DNA of 64,000 nt from VEQN01 sp036405975 (GTDB lineage Bacteria > Patescibacteriota > Minisyncoccia > Phycocordibacterales > CAIZLB01). The position numbers and the translations under genes are program-made. Location: positions 1 through 64,000 of the forward strand of contig DASWWM010000034.1 of the NCBI GenBank assembly GCA_036405975.1, given 5' to 3'. The notes below the pieces were generated by a model that made no database searches, had not been told where the DNA came from, and was given only the letters and a program-made list of their open reading frames with translations. Below are positions 15,398-23,792 of the stretch, piece after piece (the stretch's first letter is position 1; each line of letters starts with the position of its first letter).

Positions 15398-17913
15398 TGT
15401 CAAAGACTGACCAGCCAAAAGCATCAAAAGGAAAGAAAGCCAAAGGCGATCGAAAGCTCCTGGTTCTTCTCGATTCCCATGCCATCATTCATCGGGCATA
15501 CCACGCACTCCCTGATTTCGCATCAAGCAAAGGCAAGCCTACGGGTGCGCTCTACGGTCTTTCGACAATGCTTTTCAGCCTTATTGAAAAGTTCAAGCCG
15601 GACTACATTGTCGCTTGTTATGATCTTCCTCAGCCAACCTACAGGCATGAGGCTTATGAAGGTTACAAGGCCGGACGAAAAAAGACGGATGACGCCCTCG
15701 TTGAGCAACTCGTTTCATCTCGGGAGATTTTCACCGCATGCGGAATTCCCATGTATGACATGCCGGGCTTTGAAGCCGATGACATGCTCGGAACCATCGT
15801 TCATCAGGTAACTGATAATAAGGATTTCGAAAATGTCGATGTTCTTATAGCATCGGGCGATATGGATACGCTTCAGCTTATACAGGGTGACCGGGTTAGG
15901 GTATTCACTCTGAAGAAGGGCATAAAAGACACCGTTGTCTACGACGAAGAAGCTGTCCGAGAAAGATTCGGTTTCGGTCCAGCTCAACTTACGGACTACA
16001 AAGGACTTCGGGGTGATCCTTCTGATAACATCATCGGTATCGCAGGTATCGGTGAAAAGACTGCAACCATTCTCATTACCGCATTCGGAACGGTTGAAGG
16101 CATTTACGCTGCACTTGAAAAAGATCCGAACCTCGTAAAGAAAGCGGGTGTCTCCGATCGAATTATCGAGCTTTTGGAGAAAGGGAAAGAAGAGGCGCTC
16201 TTCAGCAAGATGCTTGCGACCATCCGACGCGATGCGCCTATCAGCTTCACTCTCCCAGAGAATTCATGGAAAGAAGGATTTGATATCAATGCGGTCGAGA
16301 CGCTTTTCAAAGAGCTTGAGTTCAGGACTCTTGTCGCACGATTGAAAATTATCAGTGGTCAGGAGACAAAGTCCGGAGCGGCTGCGGCAAATGTTTCCGT
16401 AAAGGCATCTGCGAAGAAGGCGGAAGGAGACATTGACGATGATGGTTTCGTGGTCGAAGGCGGATCTAAGAATAAGGCTGTAAATAAGCCTGAAATACAT
16501 ATCGATCCGATTCTTGCCGAGAAGCTCAAGATAGGGGTTCATATTTTGAATTCAACAATTGTTAATCCTTCACTCGAGGATGTTTTTGCTGCAACTCGAA
16601 CTGAGAATCCGGAGCTCGCTGAAAAAAGAGTCATCGATGATATCCATAAGGAGAAACTTGAAACAGTTTATTTTGATATTGAATTGCCGCTCATTCCCAT
16701 CCTTCAAAAAATGCATGAGCTTGGTGTAAAGATTGACGTGATGTTCTTGAAGGATCTGGGACGCGAGTACCATAAGAAGCTTTCTGAAATCGAAAAGAAG
16801 ATTTGGGAACATGCAGGAACCGAATTCAATGTCGCTTCTCCTAAGCAGCTTGGTGAGATAATTTATGAAAAGATGGGTCTTGGCGGAAAGAAGATCAAGA
16901 AGACTGCGGGTGGCGTTAAGTCCACAAAAGAGTCAGAGCTTGAAAAGCTTAAGGGTGAGCATCCTGTCATCGGTCTCATTCTCGAATACCGAGAGCTTGC
17001 GAAGCTTCTTGGCACATACATAGACGTGCTTCCGACTCTTGCTGATGCAAATGACCGCGTTCATACCCAGTTTATCCAGACTGGTGCAGCGACAGGGCGA
17101 ATGTCATCGCAGAATCCAGGCCTTCAGAATATCCCCATCAAGACGGAGCAGGGAAGGGCTATCCGAAATGCATTCATCTCCGATGACGGCTATACGCTCG
17201 TTTCATTCGATTATTCTCAGATTGAGCTTCGAATCGCTGCATTCCTTTCTGGTGACGAAAAGCTTATCGAAATCTTCAAGAGCGGAACGGACGTTCATAC
17301 CGGGGTCGCAGCGAGCGTATTTGGTGTCGATGAGAAAGACGTAACTAAAGATATGCGGCGAAGGGCGAAGGTGATCAACTTCGGTATTCTTTACGGCATG
17401 GGCGTTAATGCCCTCAAGACGAACCTGGGCAGCACGCGAGATGAGGCACAGAAGTTCTATGACGAGTACTTCAAGAATTTCAGCGGCCTGGCAGCCTACC
17501 TTGATAATACAAAGGCGGAGGCTGCCAGGCTGGGCTATACGGAAACGTTCTTTGGCCGAAGGCGGTATTTCGAGGGTATCCATTCAAGGCTGCCGTTCAT
17601 CAGGGCAGCAGCAGAACGAATGGCCATCAATGCTCCTATCCAAGGAACGCAGGCTGACCTTATCAAGATCAGCATGAGAAGGATCGACGACCGGCTTAGG
17701 GAAGAGGGTCTTCTTGAAAAGGCACGGCTTCTCCTACAGGTTCACGACGAACTCATCTATGAGATCAGGACTCCTGAAGTTAAGCGAGTGGCGACTATCG
17801 TAAAGTCGGTCATGGAAGGCGTACTTACATCCGAGCAGACGAAAGGCGTGCCTATCCAGACTTCTGCGAATGCAGGCAAGAACTGGGGCAATATGGAGGC
17901 GATAGAATTCTAG
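15397..17913 (+). CDS. polA: DNA polymerase I
   Basis: 838 residues, close to Taq polymerase in size. The N-terminal 5'-3' exonuclease domain (about 25-320) has LLVLLDSHAIIHRAYHAL, the acidic site in YDMPGFEADDMLGT and the H3TH region in YKGLRGDPSDNI. A Lys/Ala/Asp-rich linker near 325-370 leads to a short region in place of the proofreading domain, in which no DEDD exonuclease motifs are seen. The polymerase domain has motif A FDYSQIELRIAA near 605, motif B RRRAKVINFGILYGMG and motif C LLQVHDELIYE near 782. It overlaps tsaE by one base. Confidence 0.96.
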   Translation: MSKTDQPKASKGKKAKGDRKLLVLLDSHAIIHRAYHALPDFASSKGKPTGALYGLSTMLFSLIEKFKPDYIVACYDLPQPTYRHEAYEGYKAGRKKTDDALVEQLVSSREIFTACGIPMYDMPGFEADDMLGTIVHQVTDNKDFENVDVLIASGDMDTLQLIQGDRVRVFTLKKGIKDTVVYDEEAVRERFGFGPAQLTDYKGLRGDPSDNIIGIAGIGEKTATILITAFGTVEGIYAALEKDPNLVKKAGVSDRIIELLEKGKEEALFSKMLATIRRDAPISFTLPENSWKEGFDINAVETLFKELEFRTLVARLKIISGQETKSGAAAANVSVKASAKKAEGDIDDDGFVVEGGSKNKAVNKPEIHIDPILAEKLKIGVHILNSTIVNPSLEDVFAATRTENPELAEKRVIDDIHKEKLETVYFDIELPLIPILQKMHELGVKIDVMFLKDLGREYHKKLSEIEKKIWEHAGTEFNVASPKQLGEIIYEKMGLGGKKIKKTAGGVKSTKESELEKLKGEHPVIGLILEYRELAKLLGTYIDVLPTLADANDRVHTQFIQTGAATGRMSSQNPGLQNIPIKTEQGRAIRNAFISDDGYTLVSFDYSQIELRIAAFLSGDEKLIEIFKSGTDVHTGVAASVFGVDEKDVTKDMRRRAKVINFGILYGMGVNALKTNLGSTRDEAQKFYDEYFKNFSGLAAYLDNTKAEAARLGYTETFFGRRRYFEGIHSRLPFIRAAAERMAINAPIQGTQADLIKISMRRIDDRLREEGLLEKARLLLQVHDELIYEIRTPEVKRVATIVKSVMEGVLTSEQTKGVPIQTSANAGKNWGNMEAIEF

Positions 17914-17973
17914 TGCGTCGCCGGTTTTTCGCATCCTGATGGCAGAGAAACAAGGGGCGGTATAATACAAACA

Positions 17974-18702
17974 ATGCTTTACGTAATACATGGATCTGAT
18001 ACTGAAAAGGCTCGGAAGAAACTGAAGGCAATGACCGACATTCTTCAGTCTAAAAGGCCTGATGCGACGGTTTTCAAGATTACGCCTGAATCATTCAGCG
18101 AGTCATATATAGAAGAATCTGTTTCCGGACTCAGCCTTTTTGTGCCTAAGAATATAATCATTCTTGATTCTCTCATTACGCATAAAGAGCATTCGGATTT
18201 CATTATCGATAAAATACCTGACTTCGCCTCTTCCGATCATGTCTGCATTATCTTCGACAAGAAGCTTACCAAAGAGCATCTGAAGAAACTTGAAAAGAAA
18301 GCTGAAAAAATAGAAGAGCATAATCTCAAAGAAGATGGCGATGCGGGCAAGTTCAAAAAAAGAGAAACAAGCCCTGTCTTTCCATTTGGCGAAGCCGTTC
18401 TTGCGCGAGACAAAGTAAGAAGCTGGACGCTCTTTCAGACAATCATGGCCGACGGTGTCGCACCTGAAGAAATCCACGGCATTCTCTGGTGGCAGTTCAA
18501 ATCGCTCTATCTTTCATATTCATATGGTGCCAAGGAGTCAGGGTTGAACCCATTTGTTCATAGAAAATGCATGGATGCTCAGAAGCGATGGGCTAAAGAG
18601 GAGGTTGAAAGTCTGCTCCATGAAATGATCCAGATGTACCACAAATCCCATAAGGGCGAGCTTGATTTCAGGGCTGAGCTTGAGCAGCTTTGCTTGAAGT
18701 GA
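17974..18702 (+). CDS. holA: DNA polymerase III delta-like clamp-loader subunit (HolA type)
   Basis: 242 residues, clearly shorter than the usual 320-340. The start MLYVIHGSDTEKARKKLKAM resembles the HolA opening (an IYLLxGxd-type strand and helix). SLFVPKNIIILDSL and SDHVCIIFDKKL match the core AAA+-like strands, and the C-terminal helical part ends GELDFRAELEQLCLK, like the delta collar domain terminus. The family opens the clamp ring. A TATAAT box (17961-17966) ends 7 bases before the ATG. In many bacteria holA precedes rpsT; here rpsT is 3 kb downstream. The shorter collar domain is typical of minimal genomes, but the call rests on pattern only. Confidence 0.75.
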   Translation: MLYVIHGSDTEKARKKLKAMTDILQSKRPDATVFKITPESFSESYIEESVSGLSLFVPKNIIILDSLITHKEHSDFIIDKIPDFASSDHVCIIFDKKLTKEHLKKLEKKAEKIEEHNLKEDGDAGKFKKRETSPVFPFGEAVLARDKVRSWTLFQTIMADGVAPEEIHGILWWQFKSLYLSYSYGAKESGLNPFVHRKCMDAQKRWAKEEVESLLHEMIQMYHKSHKGELDFRAELEQLCLK

Positions 18703-18708
18703 TAAATC

Positions 18709-18738
18709 AAAAGACGTACTGTTGCGGTACGTCTTTTT
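18709..18738 (+). terminator. Bidirectional terminator between holA and tRNA-Lys
   Basis: AAAAGACGTAC (18709-18719) pairs with GTACGTCTTTTT (18727-18738), loop TGTTGCG. It can end both the plus-strand holA transcript and the minus-strand tRNA transcript. Confidence 0.85.
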
Positions 18739-18743
18739 CTCTG

Positions 18744-18816
18744 TGCGTCCAGTTGGAATCGAACCAACGACCCTCTGCTTAAAAGGCAGGTGCTCTACCG
18801 ACTGAGCTATGGACGC
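18744..18816 (-). tRNA. tRNA-Lys (UUU)
   Basis: The cloverleaf is read on the complement: acceptor GCGTCCA/TGGACGC, anticodon loop CTTTTAA with UUU, and T loop TTCGATT inside GTTGG/CCAAC. No CCA is encoded. Confidence 0.95.
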
Positions 18817-18908
18817 GTATTGCATTCTGAGGCTTTGCTTGGCCGTGCCAGCTGATGCCGTGCAAGGTAAGGAGACCAGAAGAATGCTACGAAATATATC
18901 AGAAAATC

Positions 18909-19313
18909 CTAAAGTGGCAAATCGAGGGCCCAGAGTCCTGCCCCTGAGAATACGAGGCTAAGAGAGATGAGGAAGAGGAGCATGTATTCCATCCAAGATC
19001 GCATTTTGAGCTGTGGATCTCGAACGACTACGACAAGCGATACGAATGCGATGATTGCTCCGATGATAGAGGCAATCTGCGTAAGAAGGCCGATGATCAT
19101 GCAGGCACCGATGATGAACTCTGTGAATCCGAGAGCTTTGACGAATTTGTCGGCAGGCTTGATCTTGATCGAATCGAAGTATGTGATAAGCGCATGTCGG
19201 TTCAGAGTGAACTTTGAGTAGCCGAGCATGATGAAGTACGCTCCGGCACCCAGTCGGATCAGGGTAGGGGCCATCGACTTCAGGAATAGAAGTTCTGGAA
19301 ATGTATTAAGCAT
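18909..19313 (-). CDS. DoxX-like membrane protein
   Basis: 134 residues from the ATG at 19313 (MLNTFPELLFLKSMAPTLI), which has AGGAG a few bases upstream. A longer frame starts 7 codons earlier but lacks that signal. Four hydrophobic helices fit the DoxX/DoxD four-helix fold, with the typical RLGAGAYFIMLGYSKFT in helix one and GFTEFIIGACMIIGLLTQ in helix two. DoxX-family proteins are small inner-membrane proteins tied in some species to quinone or thiol redox, but the exact role here is unknown. It is divergent from the TrmH-like gene. Confidence 0.8.
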   Translation of the reverse strand: MLNTFPELLFLKSMAPTLIRLGAGAYFIMLGYSKFTLNRHALITYFDSIKIKPADKFVKALGFTEFIIGACMIIGLLTQIASIIGAIIAFVSLVVVVRDPQLKMRSWMEYMLLFLISLSLVFSGAGLWALDLPL

Positions 19314-19354
19314 GGCTCCTATGATATCACACATAATGGTGCTATAAAGGTGTC

Positions 19355-19840
19355 ATGAAGAGCGTTGCCCAAGCTGTAGTCGTCCTCCCTGATATCAGAA
19401 GTGCCCACAATGTCGGTTCTATTTTCCGTACCTGTGATGCTGCGGGAATCGATAAGGTGTATCTTGCTGGCTATACTCCCGATCCTCTCGACCGATTCGG
19501 CCGGCCTGTTAAGGAAATCGCAAAGACTGCCTTGGGTGCCGAGAAGACTATTCCTTGGGAGCACGAGGGTGATGTGCTGAAGCTTCTAGCTAAGCTTAAA
19601 AAGGAAGGCTTTGTTGTCGTGGCGATTGAGCTGACTGAAAATTCAGCTGACTATAAGACAATCGCCGTCGCACCGGATGCGAAAGTCGCATTTGTATTTG
19701 GAAACGAGGTTGATGGTGTCAGCGCTGAGGTTCTAGAGCGATGCGATGTCGTGGCGCATATTCCAATGGGCGGGGAGAAGGAATCACTGAATGTTTCGGT
19801 TGCTGCCGGCATCGCGCTTTTTAGAATTCTGGGCATATAG
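19355..19840 (+). CDS. SPOUT (TrmH/SpoU) family RNA 2'-O-methyltransferase
   Basis: 161 residues, a stand-alone catalytic domain with no N-terminal RNA-binding extension. The three SpoU motifs are intact: motif 1 SAHNVGSIFRTCDAAG, motif 2 VAFVFGNEVDGVS, motif 3 HIPMGGEKESLNVSVAAGI. These form the knotted SAM site. Members methylate the ribose of tRNA or rRNA nucleotides; the target cannot be told from sequence (TrmH at G18 or TrmL-like at position 34 are options). A TATAAA box ends 6 bases before the ATG. Confidence 0.88.
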   Translation: MKSVAQAVVVLPDIRSAHNVGSIFRTCDAAGIDKVYLAGYTPDPLDRFGRPVKEIAKTALGAEKTIPWEHEGDVLKLLAKLKKEGFVVVAIELTENSADYKTIAVAPDAKVAFVFGNEVDGVSAEVLERCDVVAHIPMGGEKESLNVSVAAGIALFRILGI

Positions 19841-19874
19841 CAAAAATGCTATATTGGGTGTCGAATCAGGTACT

Positions 19875-20816
19875 TTACTTTGCGAGCTGTTGGTGGGCAC
19901 TGCAAAAATGTGCGCTTCTTCCACCGACCACCTTTCGCAGGATGGTGCCATCGCAGCCTTTCTTTGTGCATGTTTTGCCGGTCTTTCTATAAGCGTTGTG
20001 ATGCGCCTGGAATTCTCCGCGCTCGCCTTTGATATTTCTGTAATCTGACATCGAGTCGCCACCGAAGTCGATCCCTTTCCTGAGTACTTCTTTAACTGCT
20101 TTGTATAACGTTTTGAGCTTTTCTTCAGGCACTTTTCGGGGCTTCTCCTCAGGATGGATTCCAGCCAGCCACAATGCTTCATCGGAATAGATATTGCCGA
20201 CGCCTGAGATAAGCGTTTGATCCATTAATACATTCTTTATCCTGCCTTCAGGTCGTCTGAGCAGCTGTTCATTGAAAACTTTATACGTAAAATTATCTTC
20301 AAGCGGTTCCGGGCCAAGATGGCTCATATGCATGCTCATTTCGATATCAGCGGTGTCGATGAGCGTGACTTTCGCAAACTTCCTCATATCTGAAAGCACG
20401 AGGTGCTTCTTATTTGAAAGTGAAAATACGAGTCGGATATGTCTATTGAAAGGATCAAGCAATGCTTCTGATCCTTCCTTGTCTTTAACGGGTTTCCATG
20501 GATCCTTCGCATCTTCCGGCTTATCGCTTTTTGCATATGTGCCGTACATGACATGGCCGGTCATTTTCATGTGGAGGAGGATGGTTTTTCCTTTGCTTAG
20601 ATGGATGAGAATATTCTTGGCGCGCCGTTCAGCTTTGAGGATTTTAAATCCAGATACGGCGCGCCTGAAATCAGCAAAATATGCAGGGTCTTTTATATTG
20701 TCCTTACCTTCGTGATGCTTGCTGTCATAGCTTGTCCAAACATCGGTAATCGAAAGGCCTGCAACTGTCTGGTTGATCCCGTTTACCGTCGTCTGTACTT
20801 CAGGGAGTTCTGGCAT
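19875..20816 (-). CDS. mutM: Formamidopyrimidine-DNA glycosylase
   Basis: 313 residues from the ATG at 20816. The frame stays open far upstream into ruvA, but the mature protein must begin MPELPEVQTTVNGI because the catalytic Pro is residue 2. It removes oxidised purines such as 8-oxoG. Lys in the ILLHMKMTGHV strand, the H2TH region (LMDQTLISGVGNIYSDEALW) and a zinc finger at the end are visible. The zinc ligands appear to be Cys, Cys, Cys, His (CTKKGC then FCSAH) instead of four Cys, which is unusual. A -35/-10 pair (TTGCAT, TATTAT, 16-base spacer) ends 8 bases before the start. Confidence 0.94.
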   Translation of the reverse strand: MPELPEVQTTVNGINQTVAGLSITDVWTSYDSKHHEGKDNIKDPAYFADFRRAVSGFKILKAERRAKNILIHLSKGKTILLHMKMTGHVMYGTYAKSDKPEDAKDPWKPVKDKEGSEALLDPFNRHIRLVFSLSNKKHLVLSDMRKFAKVTLIDTADIEMSMHMSHLGPEPLEDNFTYKVFNEQLLRRPEGRIKNVLMDQTLISGVGNIYSDEALWLAGIHPEEKPRKVPEEKLKTLYKAVKEVLRKGIDFGGDSMSDYRNIKGERGEFQAHHNAYRKTGKTCTKKGCDGTILRKVVGGRSAHFCSAHQQLAK

Positions 20817-20922
20817 ATGGGCACATAATAGGCGAGCGGGTATAAAATGCAATTGCGAATATGAAAGTCCCGCCCTTTGTCGGAAGCCGGACTTCATCAA
20901 ATGCGACGCTTTGTTTGTGAAC

Positions 20923-21495
20923 CTATCTGCTGAGCTGCTTGAGCGCGTACTTAATCTTCTCTGTCGTTCCGTTGATATCGCTTGGAATATGCTCAAGTGC
21001 ATCCTTGGCTTCCTTGTGGTTGTAGCCGAGCGACTTAAGGGCCTCGATGACATCGACGTCTCCTCCGCCGACGCTTCCGATGCCCGGCTCTGCTGCTCCG
21101 GCCTTGCCTTTGAGTTCGAGGACGATCTTGTCAGCGACTTTCTTTCCAATACCTGCAATCTTCGTAATGTATGCCGTTTCTCCGGTAGAGATAGCCTCGC
21201 GAAGTGCCTGCACTGAAGCTGCACCAAGAATGCCGATGGCTGACTTTGGGCCGATGCCTGAAACGGTAAGGAGGAGTTCGAAGAAGGAGAGGGTGTCTCG
21301 GTCCCTAAAACCGTAAAGGTCCAAAGCGTCTTCTCGGACAACCGTATGGATCCAGAGGGTCGCAGGGTCTCCTTCATGAAGCTGGCTCAGGGTATCGAGC
21401 GTTGCATACACTTTATATCCGACACCGCCATTGGTCTGGACGACCACGTATTTGAGGTCTTTGTGAAGGGCGATGCCGCTCAGGTATGAAATCAT
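20923..21495 (-). CDS. ruvA: Holliday junction branch-migration subunit RuvA
   Basis: 190 residues, normal length. RuvA tetramers hold the four-way junction and dock RuvB. The N-terminal OB fold (MISYLSGIALHKDLKYVVVQ) is followed by the tandem helix-hairpin-helix region (LLLTVSGIGPKSAIGIL and ITKIAGIGKKVADKIVLEL), then a Gly-rich linker and domain III (VIEALKSLGYNHKEAKDALE), which binds RuvB. A TAGAAT box ends 6 bases before the ATG. It is far from ruvB and ruvC in this chromosome. Confidence 0.96.
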   Translation of the reverse strand: MISYLSGIALHKDLKYVVVQTNGGVGYKVYATLDTLSQLHEGDPATLWIHTVVREDALDLYGFRDRDTLSFFELLLTVSGIGPKSAIGILGAASVQALREAISTGETAYITKIAGIGKKVADKIVLELKGKAGAAEPGIGSVGGGDVDVIEALKSLGYNHKEAKDALEHIPSDINGTTEKIKYALKQLSR

Positions 21496-21587
21496 GCCTG
21501 TATTCTAGCAGAAATGGACCGAAAAGGCCGAATATGGGCCTTGGCAGTTGCTAATCCTGCGATAATCTGGTACATTCTTGCGTACAT

Positions 21588-21851
21588 ATGCCAATTATTC
21601 AATCAGCAAAAAAGGCTCTCCGAGGCTCTTCAAAGAAGAAGGTTTTCAACCTCCGACGACAGAAGAACGTAGATGCAGCCCTCAAGAACATCAAGAAGCT
21701 CGTTTCTGAGAAGAACATCAAGGAAGCGGAGAAGGCCCTTTCAGTCGCTTACAAGGCACTCGACAAGGCAGCTAAGGGTGGAACTATCAAGAAAGGCGAA
21801 GCATCTCGAAAGAAGTCTCGAATGTCAGCTCTCATCGTCCGAAGCAAGTAA
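21588..21851 (+). CDS. rpsT: 30S ribosomal protein S20
   Basis: 87 residues, typical size. It begins MPIIQSAKKALRGSSKKKVF, shows the long basic helices of S20 (KNIKKLVSEKNIKEAEKAL) and ends KKSRMSALIVRSK, all characteristic of the family. All six Arg codons are CGA, which fits a highly expressed gene of this genome. A strong terminator follows. Confidence 0.95.
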   Translation: MPIIQSAKKALRGSSKKKVFNLRRQKNVDAALKNIKKLVSEKNIKEAEKALSVAYKALDKAAKGGTIKKGEASRKKSRMSALIVRSK

Positions 21852-21865
21852 TAGCTTCAAATCAA

Positions 21866-21894
21866 AAAGCCTCCGAGAAATCGGAGGCTTTTGT
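21866..21894 (+). terminator. Terminator after rpsT
   Basis: AAAAAGCCTCCGA pairs with TCGGAGGCTTTT around GAAA, followed by GTTTTT. Confidence 0.85.
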
Positions 21895-21922
21895 TTTTGC
21901 TGATCTGGCAGTCTGCAGCGAT

Positions 21923-22480
21923 TTAGTTTTGACGGCGCTCGTGAACCTCGCGAATGATCGTCACATGCTTCGTGATCTCGTCCTTAACGTCTTGCGGGTT
22001 TGGGATCTCTCGGCACATGAATCGAAGTTCCGCTGCCGCCGTCTGCACCTCAAGGTCTCCGTATCCCATCATGGTTGGAATGGCTCCTTCGATTCGCACT
22101 GATATGTCCTGGATGTTATGAAGGCTGAGCTCCGAGATTCTCCGGTCAAAGAATCCACACTGCCTGCTATTGATGATCCGCTTGTCCGTCACGATCCAAG
22201 TTTCAAGGGTGTACATGGTCAGCGTATAGAACAGGAAGAACCAGAGTGCCATGTAATAGCATGAAGATATAAGGATGAAGAGGGAAAGGAGGTTGTTGGA
22301 GAGAATCATTGGACCGAATACTACGAGTACGGCAAGCGGGATGAATCCGCCGAGAAATATGTACGTAATCCTTCCAACCAGCGTAAACCAATGCCTATGG
22401 AGAAACAGAAGAACTGTCTCGTCATCCTTCTTTCCTTCGAACGTATATGATGTCTTCGTGATGAATGAGAATAGGTCCAT
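21923..22480 (-). CDS. Membrane protein with bacterial PH-like (bPH2) domain
   Basis: 185 residues. An N-terminal cytoplasmic stretch (DDETVLLFLHRHWFTLVGR) is typical of YdbS/bPH2 proteins. Two transmembrane helices follow (about 36-58 and 66-92). After these the PH-like domain shows the hallmark TYTLETWIVTDKRIINSRQ, then FDRRISELSLHNIQDISV and GYGDLEVQTA. No enzymatic residues are expected. Such proteins are linked to envelope homeostasis in other bacteria; the role here is unknown. It follows a small membrane gene by 10 bases on the same strand. Confidence 0.8.
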   Translation of the reverse strand: MDLFSFITKTSYTFEGKKDDETVLLFLHRHWFTLVGRITYIFLGGFIPLAVLVVFGPMILSNNLLSLFILISSCYYMALWFFLFYTLTMYTLETWIVTDKRIINSRQCGFFDRRISELSLHNIQDISVRIEGAIPTMMGYGDLEVQTAAAELRFMCREIPNPQDVKDEITKHVTIIREVHERRQN

Positions 22481-22490
22481 ATGCTTATAG

Positions 22491-22739
22491 TTATGCTGCC
22501 AAAACGGCCTGAACGTAGAATAAAGTGGTAATGAGGGACAGAAGTATGGATCCTCCCAGGAATATTATCGCGAGCTTTTTCGGCTGTCCGCTTACGCCGA
22601 ATCGAATGAGGTGATAGAGGATGAAAAAAGCTCCGGTCCAGTATATGAGCATCGCGAGCGTGAATACGAATGTCACCACTCCTGTGCCTGAAGTGAATGT
22701 CGACGCCTGCGAAAGAAGGTCCAATGTTGGGTTATTCAT
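22491..22739 (-). CDS. Small two-helix membrane protein
   Basis: 82 residues from the ATG at 22739 (MNNPTLDLLSQASTFTSG). Two transmembrane helices are clear: TFVFTLAMLIYWTGAFFILY and LAIIFLGGSILLSLITTLF. It is not a recognised family. It is likely co-transcribed with the PH-domain gene 10 bases downstream. The start is supported by a TATACT box 8 bases upstream, which sits back to back with that of the divergent C39 gene. Confidence 0.7.
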   Translation of the reverse strand: MNNPTLDLLSQASTFTSGTGVVTFVFTLAMLIYWTGAFFILYHLIRFGVSGQPKKLAIIFLGGSILLSLITTLFYVQAVLAA

Positions 22740-22747
22740 GCAGATTA

Positions 22748-22768
22748 AGTATATCAATTTGGTATACT
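22748..22768. promoter_or_regulatory. Back-to-back -10 boxes of divergent genes
   Basis: The minus strand reads TATACT at 22753-22748 and the plus strand reads TATACT at 22763-22768, only 9 bases apart and each 8-10 bases from its start codon. Two polymerases cannot sit here together. Confidence 0.6.
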
Positions 22769-22778
22769 TACGTCATTC

Positions 22779-23771
22779 ATGGATTCTTCAGCTCCGTTAG
22801 GAATCAGGGTTTGGGCGGCACTGATACTGACTCCGCTCATTGTCGGTTTCGGAGGAACTGTCGCTTTCTTGCATTTTATGAATCCTCCCGAGTTTCAAGA
22901 TGATTTTGCTCTGGCGGCCCAGGCCTCCCGCCTTGCTCGGCCGGAAATCCTACCGTCGGTTCAACTGCCCGTCTCCGTTGCCGTTGCGGAAATTGAGACC
23001 CCGGAAGATCCCTTGGAAACCGCTTCTTCAAGCGAAGACACAGCGATCCTTGCTACGACCACAGCATCTTCTTCAGCACCAACAACGATTCCCTCAAAGC
23101 CTGTTACTGCTGCTTCAACCGCAAGCTCTGCTGCGCCATCGAGTACGGCGAAGGCCGATGAACCGGTGACTGGATTCAGGCTCAACGTTCCGTACTACAA
23201 GCAGCAGTACACCAACAGTTGTGAGGCTGCATCTCTCAGAATGGCGCTGGCTTACAGGGGCATATTCAAGAATGATATGGAACTCATTGTCTTGATGGGA
23301 TACAAGCCGAGACCGAGAGACTTGGTGAACAATATCTGGGATGATCCTCAGGAAATGTACGTGGGGGAAGTTGATGTCGTCGATATCTCGAAAGGCTACG
23401 GAGTTTATGGAAAGCCTGTTGCGCGAGTTGCGCGCGAGCTTGGCCGGCGTGCTGATTTTGCCGATGACATAACTCCTTATGCGCTCGCTGCTGAGGTTCG
23501 AAGAGGGAATCCTGTCCTTATGTGGGGATATACAAGCCTTACCGGTTCTCCGTATACATGGAATACGCCAGAGGGAAAAACCGTAACGGCATTCAGAGGC
23601 GAGCATTCAAGACTTGTTGTTGGTTATGAGGGTGAAGTTGAAAATCCCACAGGTTTTTACGTTCATGACCCTTTCAATGGGAGAGAGTACGAGTATTGGA
23701 CAAGCCAGGCACTCTTCGCACAATTCCATGCGGTGAAGAATGTTACGAATCAGGCTGTCGTGGTTAGGTAA
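22779..23771 (+). CDS. Membrane-anchored C39-like cysteine peptidase
   Basis: 330 residues. Residues about 9-30 form a transmembrane anchor or uncleaved signal. A Ser/Thr/Ala/Pro-rich spacer runs to about 130. The catalytic domain starts LNVPYYKQQYTNSCEAASL, with the nucleophile Cys in NSCEAAS, then the His in EHSRLVVGYEG and the Asp in FYVHDPFNGREYEYW, the C39_2 triad. The conserved YKPRPRDLVNNIWDDP and PVLMWGYTS segments are present. It is predicted to act outside the cell; the substrate is unknown. Many C39-like proteins are wall or bacteriocin-precursor peptidases. Confidence 0.85.
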   Translation: MDSSAPLGIRVWAALILTPLIVGFGGTVAFLHFMNPPEFQDDFALAAQASRLARPEILPSVQLPVSVAVAEIETPEDPLETASSSEDTAILATTTASSSAPTTIPSKPVTAASTASSAAPSSTAKADEPVTGFRLNVPYYKQQYTNSCEAASLRMALAYRGIFKNDMELIVLMGYKPRPRDLVNNIWDDPQEMYVGEVDVVDISKGYGVYGKPVARVARELGRRADFADDITPYALAAEVRRGNPVLMWGYTSLTGSPYTWNTPEGKTVTAFRGEHSRLVVGYEGEVENPTGFYVHDPFNGREYEYWTSQALFAQFHAVKNVTNQAVVVR

Positions 23772-23792
23772 GGGAAGGGCAAAAGCCAGTCT

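Noticed and set aside
20817..21377. In-frame extension upstream of mutM making a 500-residue frame
   Set aside because: It runs out of frame through ruvA, and MutM needs Pro as the second residue; the start at 20816 is fixed by MPELPEV.
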